This document shows positions 57,525-64,000 of a stretch of 64,000 nt of DNA, in pieces. The notes under the pieces were generated by a model. The model worked only from the letters and a program-made list of their open reading frames with translations. It had not been told where the DNA came from and ran no database searches. The stretch spans positions 930,001-994,000 of the forward strand of contig NZ_CP096203.1 of the NCBI RefSeq assembly GCF_023195755.1. Direction: 5' to 3'. Origin of the DNA: Chryseobacterium nepalense. GTDB taxonomy: Bacteria > Bacteroidota > Bacteroidia > Flavobacteriales > Weeksellaceae. How positions within the stretch are numbered: the first letter of the stretch is position 1; each line of letters opens with the position of its first letter. A program made the translations under genes and the position numbers.

Positions 57525-58952
57525 CTACAGTTTTGGAATTTTTTTCCAACTTCCATTTTCGTAAACTGCAGTATAAGGAACATAACCTATCGAGCTTTGT
57601 ATATGGGCTCCATCATCTCCAGGATATCCGGCATTGGCAAATGTTGTGATCATACCATTCTGAGTACCTATCGGATCATTGTATTGATAAGGTGAAACTG
57701 TATTTAAATTGCTAAGATTTACCCCGGCCAGAGGATGTCCTGAAGGATAAACGATATTTATTATCCCGTTTCCTTTCTTAAGTAATGCTGAAGTTATTGA
57801 TATATAGGAAGATCCTGTATTAACAATATCGTTTTTATAATTATCTCCTGAGATATCAATATTATAGTTTGAAAAATCGGTTGCTGAAAACCGGTAAACG
57901 GAAGTATACCAATCATTTACTTTTTCATATTCAAAATAGTTATTTTTAGAGTATACGTGTGCAGAAGATACATCAGACGGAACATCTATGAAAATATTAG
58001 CATGTGTTGAGGTTAAGTATACATGACACCCAACTGCTGTAACACGGCTGTTATTATTCTGAACTTTAATACATGTGTTATTGTTTTCTTCATCATACAC
58101 TCCCTCAAAGTAAGTCCCGAAACATGAAACCCTTGATGCAGAAAGCTCAATGCCGGATTCCGAAAACCCTTCCACACTGCCCCCGAACAGATTTAAATTG
58201 CTGCCATCATTAAGAATGATTCCCTTGGTATTTGCATCGTTTTTTTGATATCCTGCACTGATAGAAAGAGAAGTTGCATTCGTATTATAACAATTATTTA
58301 AAACAAGGCAAACAGGGCAATACACAATAGCAGAATTCACAAATTTATTATAATAACCTTGAGTTACCTCAATACCGGTTTCAAAACTTTGTACTGTAAC
58401 AGAATCTAATGCAACAGCCCCTGTTGTTACTTTTATTCCAACTTTACCTGCTATATTGCTTCCGGTAACAACCAGGTTTTTAAAATTGATATTTTGATTT
58501 GCTCTGATACAGGAATCTGCTGAAGTATCTGCAAAATCCACAAAATAAATACTTGAATTCGCGTTTCCTCCCTCATCATTTCCATTAATATAATTTTGCC
58601 CCAGAAATGTCAGGGATTTATTATTGATGATTATTTGGTGAGAACATCGGTATTCATCTCTGATAAGAATCGTATCATTATTTTTAGCTTTGTTGATCGC
58701 TGCCTGAAGTTCTGCGTCCGTTTTTCCGGGGCCAAACCATTCCGGATTAATAACACCGTTGTATACTCTTTCATATACATAGTTGTGAACATTTTCCTTC
58801 AAATACATTACACCATCCACCGTGGGGCCTGATGCAATTTTTACAAAATTTACCAATTCCTTTGTGCGGCTGTCAATCAGCGTTATGAAATCTGTTGAAA
58901 TACCAGCTGTTGGAAAGTCATTTGTTTCCAATAAATTTAATGTGTTGCTCAT
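57525..58952 (-). CDS. Right-handed beta-helix protein (pectate-lyase-fold, spike-like)
   Basis: 475 aa. The pattern is repeated short beta strands with Asn and small residues (NKSLTFLGQNYINGN, INFKNLVVTGSNIAGKVGIK, VALDSVTVQSFETGIEVTQG), as in parallel beta-helix GH28-like or phage tail-spike folds. EWFGPGKTDAELQAAINKA before the helix is the usual capping motif of pectate-lyase superfamily and spike proteins. No signal peptide. It is not next to phage genes. Possibly a surface or moron-derived carbohydrate-binding or cleaving protein; catalytic residues cannot be placed. Confidence 0.7.
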   Translation of the reverse strand: MSNTLNLLETNDFPTAGISTDFITLIDSRTKELVNFVKIASGPTVDGVMYLKENVHNYVYERVYNGVINPEWFGPGKTDAELQAAINKAKNNDTILIRDEYRCSHQIIINNKSLTFLGQNYINGNDEGGNANSSIYFVDFADTSADSCIRANQNINFKNLVVTGSNIAGKVGIKVTTGAVALDSVTVQSFETGIEVTQGYYNKFVNSAIVYCPVCLVLNNCYNTNATSLSISAGYQKNDANTKGIILNDGSNLNLFGGSVEGFSESGIELSASRVSCFGTYFEGVYDEENNNTCIKVQNNNSRVTAVGCHVYLTSTHANIFIDVPSDVSSAHVYSKNNYFEYEKVNDWYTSVYRFSATDFSNYNIDISGDNYKNDIVNTGSSYISITSALLKKGNGIINIVYPSGHPLAGVNLSNLNTVSPYQYNDPIGTQNGMITTFANAGYPGDDGAHIQSSIGYVPYTAVYENGSWKKIPKL

Positions 58953-59186
58953 AATTAAAAGATTTTAATAATTAAAGTTCTTGCAAGAATTTTTATTAAA
59001 ACAAATGTAGCTTCGGAAAGCGTCAAAACTTGACGTATTATTTTAATGATTAAAATTTTAATAGTGAGAGTATATAGTAAAATTAACAGTATTTATAAAT
59101 ATAAAGATTTGGACGATTAAAATGAGTATTGTATTAACGGGAGCCAACTGGATTGAAGCTCCGGCCATTAATAGTTATTTAAGTGC
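58953..59186. other. Gap, no supported gene
   Basis: AT-rich region upstream of the beta-helix gene. A 27-codon frame at 59122-59205 runs into the histone gene terminator and is not supported. Confidence 0.4.
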
Positions 59187-59214
59187 AAAAAAAATCCCCG
59201 CCTAATGGCAGGGA
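59187..59214 (-). terminator. Histone-like gene terminator
   Basis: TCCCTGCC / GGCGGGGA stem (one G:T) with a TAAT-type loop and a T-tract on the minus strand, 7 nt after the stop. Confidence 0.8.
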
Positions 59215-59221
59215 CAACTTA

Positions 59222-59398
59222 TTATTTTTTAGATTCTTCAACAGAAACTTTTCTGAAATCCTTGAAAAGTTTGCTTAGTTCTAAAGCTGCTTTACGAGCT
59301 CTGGTACCAGCTGCTTTGTTTCCTTTTTCTGCCTGTTGGTTTGCTTCAGTTGTAAAAGCTTCAAATTCCGCGTTGATTTTTTCAATTAATTCTTTCAT
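59222..59398 (-). CDS. Histone H1-like (Hc1) protein
   Basis: 58 aa: MKELIEKINAEFEAFTTEAN, then QQAEKGNKAAGTRARKAAL, ELSKLFKDFRKVSVEESKK. This matches the short Hc1-like proteins of Bacteroidota, which bind DNA through a basic helix. Too short for standard gene cut-offs, but it has a good start, terminator and family match. Confidence 0.88.
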   Translation of the reverse strand: MKELIEKINAEFEAFTTEANQQAEKGNKAAGTRARKAALELSKLFKDFRKVSVEESKK

Positions 59399-59656
59399 TA
59401 TTTTTAAAATTTAGGCTGCAAATATATGTTTTATGGCAATTCCAGCCTAATAGAGAAGAAAAAAAATAGAATAATTAACCAAATTTAATCTTTTCCTTGT
59501 GGTTTCAATTTATTTTTTAAATAAAATCTTATCTTTTAATGTTTTTTGTTCGGCATCCAAACACATATCTTTTACATTTATGAAATGAAACTTAATCCTA
59601 AAAAAAGTCTTTAAAAATTAATTTAAAGACTTCATTCATTTTACTTTTTCTGAAAT

Positions 59657-60145
59657 TTATCTCCTCAGCAGATATTTGTGCTGTCCCTGAAGTACAAGTT
59701 CCGATTTCTGATTATAAACGGTCACTTCAGTCGTTACTACTCCCAGGTCACCTTTTGGTTCCAGATTGGTAATCATCAGTGAAGAATATAAAGTATCTCC
59801 GGAATGCACTTCTTTCAGAAATCTGCATGACTGTTCTAAAAAACTGACGAAAACATTCCCGAAATAATGCGGCAACAGCGTAGCTCCCGGTGCAGTAAAG
59901 GCTAAAACCTGTAATCCGTGTACTACCGGTGCCTCATGGCCGTACCTCTTTGCATATTCCTTATCGTAGTGAATAGGATGATTGTCGCAGGATACTGTCT
60001 GAAAAGCAGAAGCATGTGCATCCGTAAGTGTTCTGCTTGGAGCTCTGAAAACCTCTCCTATTTTCAACTCGTCGAAACCTCTTTGCGGGACAATAGAAAA
60101 ATCTTCAGGATTAAAAACAGGTGATTCGGCATTTGAATTTTCCAT
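59657..60145 (-). CDS. MaoC family dehydratase
   Basis: 162 aa hot-dog fold. The hydratase motif is visible as SCDNHPIHYDKEYAKRYGHE (Asp and His of the R-hydratase site), then APVVHGLQVLAFTAPG. The family hydrates enoyl-CoA or dehydrates 3-hydroxyacyl-CoA. Start MENSNAESPVFNPEDF. Separate from the hydrolase that follows on the same strand (57-nt gap from 60203). Confidence 0.85.
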   Translation of the reverse strand: MENSNAESPVFNPEDFSIVPQRGFDELKIGEVFRAPSRTLTDAHASAFQTVSCDNHPIHYDKEYAKRYGHEAPVVHGLQVLAFTAPGATLLPHYFGNVFVSFLEQSCRFLKEVHSGDTLYSSLMITNLEPKGDLGVVTTEVTVYNQKSELVLQGQHKYLLRR

Positions 60146-60202
60146 AAAATTAATTTGGCGTTAAGAGTAAATATTAGCTTTCACCAATAAATATTCTAAA
60201 GT

Positions 60203-61024
60203 TTATGCTGTGATAAAATCCAAAAGATCTTTGTTAATGGTTTCATGCTGGGTAGTTGGCATTCCGTGAGGGAAACCTGGATAGGTGATCAGTTTACCGT
60301 TCTTTAATAATTTAATGGATTTTAATGCAGCATTGGCAATAGGAACGATCTGGTCATCCTCACCATGCATCACCAAAACCGGAATATCCACTGCTTTAAG
60401 ATCTTCACTTAAATCGGTCTCTGAAAACGCTTTAATTCCGTCATAATGAGCTACGATTCCGCCCATCAGTCCCTGTCTCCACCAGTTTCTCTGGATACCG
60501 TCTTTTACATCAGCGCCTTCTCTGTTATACCCGTAAAAAGGAAAAGTAAGGTCATAATAAAACTGATTTCTGTTGTTCATGGTCTGATTTCTGATATCAT
60601 CAAAAACCGACATCGGCACACCATCCGGATTGCTTTCACTCTGCACCATCACAGGAGGAATTGCACTGATCAACACTGCTTTTTTAGCTCTTCCGTTGGC
60701 ATATTTATTCACATAACGGATTACTTCACCACCGCCTGTTGAGTGCCCGATGTGAACCACATCCTTCAAATCTAAAAATTCAACCAATTCTGCAGCATCA
60801 GAAGCATATTGCTCAATGGTGTGGTTGTAAATATTCTGGCTGGAACGTCCGTGACCTCTCCTGTCGTGAGCGATTACCCGGTACCCTTTTTTCAGAAAGA
60901 AAATAACCTGGGCATCCCAGTCGTCTGAAGATAGTGGCCATCCGTGGTGAAACATCAATACCGGTCCTTCACCCTGATCTTTGTAAAAAATTTCTGTTCC
61001 GTCTTTTAATGTAAGTGTACTCAT
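60203..61024 (-). CDS. Alpha/beta hydrolase (non-haem chloroperoxidase-like)
   Basis: 273 aa from MSTLTLKDGTEIFYKDQGEG. A frame extended by 19 codons begins in AT-rich upstream DNA and is less likely. Oxyanion HHGWPLSSDDW, nucleophile elbow GHSTGGGEV, catalytic Asp in MHGEDDQIVP, catalytic His in PGFPHGMPTTQ. The pattern is that of cofactor-free haloperoxidases/perhydrolases. True substrate unknown. Cytoplasmic. Confidence 0.9.
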   Translation of the reverse strand: MSTLTLKDGTEIFYKDQGEGPVLMFHHGWPLSSDDWDAQVIFFLKKGYRVIAHDRRGHGRSSQNIYNHTIEQYASDAAELVEFLDLKDVVHIGHSTGGGEVIRYVNKYANGRAKKAVLISAIPPVMVQSESNPDGVPMSVFDDIRNQTMNNRNQFYYDLTFPFYGYNREGADVKDGIQRNWWRQGLMGGIVAHYDGIKAFSETDLSEDLKAVDIPVLVMHGEDDQIVPIANAALKSIKLLKNGKLITYPGFPHGMPTTQHETINKDLLDFITA

Positions 61025-61197
61025 TGTTGTAATTTTTTGATTAATGTTTAAATTCAAAATTATAATTACAAAATATACCACTTAATAAATAACTATTTAA
61101 ATATCAATTATTTAAATCTAAGTATAATTATTTTAAAATACGAAATACCGTAATATTATGAGGAGTGTATGATAAAAACGGATAAAATATATGAAAA

Positions 61198-62631
61198 TCA
61201 GGAATCCCCGGTGAGCCTTTTAAGCATTCCTTTAAAAATAATTCCGTGAAAAGGCAAAACGGCAAACCAATATAATCTTCCTGAAATCCCATGCGGCCTG
61301 AATACGGCTTTTTGCCATAATTTCCCGCGGTAAATTTTAAACATCAGCCAGGCTTCTCCAGGAAGTTTCATTTCAGCAAAAAGAATCAGTTTTCCTTCCT
61401 GTCGATCTGCATATAAAACCCTCCAGAAATCCAGGGCGTCGCCTTCATGAAGTCTGTCCGGATGCGTCCGCCCCCGCCTGAGGCCGGGTCCGCCTACCAG
61501 AAGATCCATAAAACCGCGAATTTTCCATAAACTCTGTCCGTACCATCCATTACTGCCGCCGAGCCGGAAAATTCTTTCGATACATTTTTCACGATCATCA
61601 TAAGCGCCGCTTCTAAGATCAGTAAAACAGCCGTAATGAGGAACTTCCATAAAATCTTTGAGGCTGGTATCTCTCCTGCTGCTTATAAAACTGTCTTTCC
61701 AGCTCGAAACAATTTCATTTGCCTGAATTTTTGCAAGCGTTCTTTTTAAAGCTGTTCCATAGGAAAAAGGCTGTATTCCGGTAATACGTTTTATTTCAGA
61801 CAGACTTTCGGGTCTGCAGATTACTTCAATTTTCATGCTTCCTACCAATGCTGTTGCAAGATTATATGAAGTGGAAGTAATAAAATAAAGCCAGTATGAA
61901 GAAAGTTTCGGGGTCATCACCGGCAGTGTGAAGATCTTTCTTTTCAGGTTTCTTATACGTGCAAATTCCAGAAGCATCTGCTTATAGGTAAGCACATCAT
62001 CACAGCCGATATCAAAACTTTTATGATAACTTTCTTCTTTAAAAAGAACAAAGATCAGGAAATCCAGGACATTAGCGATACCAATGGGCTGACATTTGGT
62101 ATCCAACCATCTTGGAGCTACCATCACCGGCAATTTTTCTACCAGATCCCGAATGATCTCGAATGAGGCACTTCCCGACCCTATAATAATTCCTGCCCTT
62201 AAAACCGTAACAGGAATTTTGGATTCCATTAAAATTTTTTCAACCTGAAATCTCGAACCCAGATGTTTTGAAAGTTCTTTTTCATTTACCAGACCCGATA
62301 AATAGACTATATGCTGACATTCGGTAGTTTCAATAAATGTTGCAAAATTATCTGCACATTTCTTTTCAGAATCTTCATAATCATTACTATTGCTCATAGA
62401 ATGCATGAGATAATATGCCCCGGAAATGTCTTTGGGAATATTTTCCAGAGTTTCCGGTTTCAGGAAATCTACTTCCACCACTTCGATAAGAGATTCGTCG
62501 ATATCCGTATTTCTTGAAAACCGGCTTGCATCTCTGCAGCAGCACACTACTTTATAGCCTTGTGCAGCGATCACGCTGATCATCCTTTTTCCGATATATC
62601 CGGTGGCTCCCGTAAGCAGTATTTTTTTCAT
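61198..62631 (-). CDS. SDR-type NAD(P)-binding protein with C-terminal DUF2867
   Basis: 477 aa. Rossmann motif GATGYIGKRM at the start, YLMHSMSN and IVYLSGLVNE in the middle, VLRAGIIIGSGSASFE later. The C-terminal about 150 residues (CFTDLRSGAYDDREKCIERI, FHGIIFKGMLKR) are DUF2867. In many Bacteroidota this gene lies beside a GTP cyclohydrolase II gene and photolyase or MerR genes in light-induced clusters; here it is 41 nt downstream of ribA. Confidence 0.88.
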   Translation of the reverse strand: MKKILLTGATGYIGKRMISVIAAQGYKVVCCCRDASRFSRNTDIDESLIEVVEVDFLKPETLENIPKDISGAYYLMHSMSNSNDYEDSEKKCADNFATFIETTECQHIVYLSGLVNEKELSKHLGSRFQVEKILMESKIPVTVLRAGIIIGSGSASFEIIRDLVEKLPVMVAPRWLDTKCQPIGIANVLDFLIFVLFKEESYHKSFDIGCDDVLTYKQMLLEFARIRNLKRKIFTLPVMTPKLSSYWLYFITSTSYNLATALVGSMKIEVICRPESLSEIKRITGIQPFSYGTALKRTLAKIQANEIVSSWKDSFISSRRDTSLKDFMEVPHYGCFTDLRSGAYDDREKCIERIFRLGGSNGWYGQSLWKIRGFMDLLVGGPGLRRGRTHPDRLHEGDALDFWRVLYADRQEGKLILFAEMKLPGEAWLMFKIYRGKLWQKAVFRPHGISGRLYWFAVLPFHGIIFKGMLKRLTGDS

Positions 62632-62672
62632 ATCATATGATTCTGTGAATTATTATTCAATCCCCGAAAAAA

Positions 62673-63263
62673 TCATACCCTTTCGAGCAGATGTCCAAAA
62701 TAATCTTTCTTTTTGACCAGATAACTTTCATTGACCTCGTTTGAATCGATCTCAAGAGGCAGCCTGTTTTCAAGGATAATTCCACTGTTTTCAAGAGATC
62801 TCAGCTTATCCGGATTATTGGTAAGAAGGTTTATTTTTTGTATTTCCAGCATTTTCAGAATCTCAACGGCAACATCGAAATTTCTTCCGTCGGCCGGTAA
62901 ACCCAATTTAAGATTGGCTTCCACTGTATCCAAACCTTTTTCCTGAAGTGCATATGCTTTAAGCTTATTAATAATTCCGATGTTTCGGCCTTCCTGTCTC
63001 AGATAAATGATGACCCCTCCGTTTTCAGCCATAAATTTCATGGCGGCATCGAGCTGCTGCCCGCATTCGCATTTTTTGGAATGAAAAATTTCTCCGGTAA
63101 TACACTCCGAATGAAAACGGACATTAACAGTTTTATTAAAATCCGTGTTTTGTGCAACCAGAGCCAGGTGCGGATTCCAGTCGGACTCATTTTCGGAAAT
63201 TGCGTACATCGAGAATACTCCGAAATCGGTTGGTATATTGGATTGTGCCTGTATCTTCATCAT
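62673..63263 (-). CDS. ribA: GTP cyclohydrolase II
   Basis: 196 aa, stand-alone form without the RibB domain. It converts GTP to 2,5-diamino-6-ribosylamino-pyrimidinone phosphate in the first step of riboflavin synthesis. Zinc ligands in HSECITGEIFHSKKCECGQQ, catalytic region YLRQEGRNIGIINKL and TNNPDKLRSLENSGI. A free-standing extra ribA in an SDR cluster, rather than in a rib operon, suggests a dedicated flavin supply, possibly for light-linked enzymes. Shares a divergent promoter with the SDR at 63376. Confidence 0.93.
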   Translation of the reverse strand: MMKIQAQSNIPTDFGVFSMYAISENESDWNPHLALVAQNTDFNKTVNVRFHSECITGEIFHSKKCECGQQLDAAMKFMAENGGVIIYLRQEGRNIGIINKLKAYALQEKGLDTVEANLKLGLPADGRNFDVAVEILKMLEIQKINLLTNNPDKLRSLENSGIILENRLPLEIDSNEVNESYLVKKKDYFGHLLERV

Positions 63264-63294
63264 AATAATTTTATTTAAGTGATTTTTTATAATA

Positions 63295-63343
63295 CAAATT
63301 TATACTTTATTTATATATAAAGTAAATTAATTTACTAAATTTG
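63295..63343. promoter_or_regulatory. Divergent promoters with two palindromes
   Basis: Minus -7 TAAATTTG at 63295-63302 (ribA) and plus -7 TAAATTTG at 63336-63343 (SDR). Between them lie two perfect dyads: ACTTTAT-N6-ATAAAGT at 63304-63323 and AGTAAATTAATTTACT at 63321-63336. They cover the -33 regions of both promoters, so a single regulator could control both directions. Confidence 0.6.
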
Positions 63344-63375
63344 AATATTATTTATTTAATATAAAGGATAAGCAT

Positions 63376-64000
63376 ATGAAAACCATCGTAATAGTAGGCT
63401 GCGGTAGCGGTATCGGGCTTGAAACAGCAAGAACACTTTCGGAAAAATACAATATAATAGGAATTTCCAGAACTAAACATCCGGAACTTGATAATATCAA
63501 TCTAAAATTTTATGAAAAGGATATTTTATCGGATAACCTCGAGGACATTGCTTTTCCAGATGTAATCGACGGACTGGTTTATGCACCGGGAAGTATTAAT
63601 CTTAAACCACTTAACAGACTTTCTGAGGAAGATTTTACCCATGATTTTGCCATCAATGTCCTCGGTGCCGTGAAATGCATACAAAAATTGCTTCCCAATC
63701 TGAAAAAATCCGGGAATGCATCAATTGTTCTTTATAGTTCTGTGGCAGCAAAAACGGGAATGCCGTTTCATGCTTCAGTTTCAGCCAGCAAATGTGCTGT
63801 AGAAGGTCTTACAAGAAGCCTTGCAGCTGAATTTTCAGCACAGAAAATAAGATGCAATGCTATTGCCCCATCCTTAACAGATACTCCACTTGCTTCACAG
63901 CTGTTATCTACCCCGGAAAAACGAGAAGCTTCAGCAAAAAGACATCCGCTGCAGAGAATCGGGAATGCCGGTGAAATGGCCAGATTAACTTCTTTTTTAC
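63376..64000 (+). CDS. SDR family oxidoreductase (partial at window edge)
   Basis: About 208 residues visible. GCGSGIGLETARTL cofactor loop, VYAPGSINLKPLN, catalytic Ser in YSSVAAKTG (Tyr-x-x-x-Lys replaced by VSASKCAV: Ser in the Tyr position). The missing Tyr suggests altered or lost catalysis, unlike the other SDRs here. It is divergent from ribA. Confidence 0.85.
   Translation, partial: MKTIVIVGCGSGIGLETARTLSEKYNIIGISRTKHPELDNINLKFYEKDILSDNLEDIAFPDVIDGLVYAPGSINLKPLNRLSEEDFTHDFAINVLGAVKCIQKLLPNLKKSGNASIVLYSSVAAKTGMPFHASVSASKCAVEGLTRSLAAEFSAQKIRCNAIAPSLTDTPLASQLLSTPEKREASAKRHPLQRIGNAGEMARLTSFL

Noticed and set aside
59122..59205. 27-codon frame beginning MSIVLTGANW
   Set aside because: Too short and it ends inside the histone gene terminator; could be a fragment, but no support beyond the open frame.

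Overview
The window looks like chromosome of a Flavobacteriia member of the Bacteroidota, most likely Chryseobacterium or a close relative. The grounds are AT-rich DNA, promoters of the Bacteroidota type (-7 box TAnnTTTG), type IX secretion (T9SS) sorting proteins, an Hc1-like histone, DUF6266, DUF1294, Bacteroidota-type Rhs genes and the style of the housekeeping proteins. The genus is inferred from general familiarity, not from a search.

Layout. 1-8.4 kb: BlaR1/BlaI-type sensor-repressor pair with two candidate operators, small secreted or membrane proteins, three tandem initiator tRNA genes, YciO/Sua5-family protein, YaaA, and prmC split by a frameshift in an A run. 7.8-15 kb: rhomboid protease, topoisomerase IV (parE, small membrane protein, parC) and a PLP aminotransferase. 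15-27 kb: two SDR genes with an AraC and an HxlR regulator, a broken calcium-repeat lipoprotein, ychF, ferritin, a GHL10 lipoprotein, a 1.1 kb non-coding tandem array (unit about 241 bp) and typA.

27.9-35.5 kb is a very AT-rich four-gene defence operon on the minus strand: a MazG-like pyrophosphohydrolase, a GIY-YIG / Schlafen-group-3 helicase / S24-peptidase fusion, then an AAA ATPase and an adenosine-deaminase-like protein that match the RdrA-RdrB pair of RADAR. The two extra upstream genes make it the most interesting locus here.

36-39.6 kb: lipase-like protein, a small GIY-YIG nuclease gene framed by two arrays of one palindromic repeat, a broken DUF6266 gene, a 23-bp perfect hairpin and a small HTH protein. 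The same palindrome core recurs as the aminotransferase terminator and inside the reading frame of a T9SS protein.

40-51.6 kb is a polymorphic-toxin locus: T9SS sorting-domain protein, SpvB/YD-like protein and a 1265-aa Rhs protein with a variable tail, followed by a candidate immunity gene, a displaced Rhs tail cassette, further small lipoprotein or immunity candidates and a scrambled Rhs remnant.

51.7-64 kb: YceI lipoprotein, MG2/TonB-plug-like outer-membrane protein, Tex, a beta-helix protein, histone-like protein, MaoC dehydratase, alpha/beta hydrolase, and a divergent cluster (SDR-DUF2867, GTP cyclohydrolase II, SDR) that shares a palindromic promoter region.

All calls come from reading translated sequence and DNA motifs; no database search was run.
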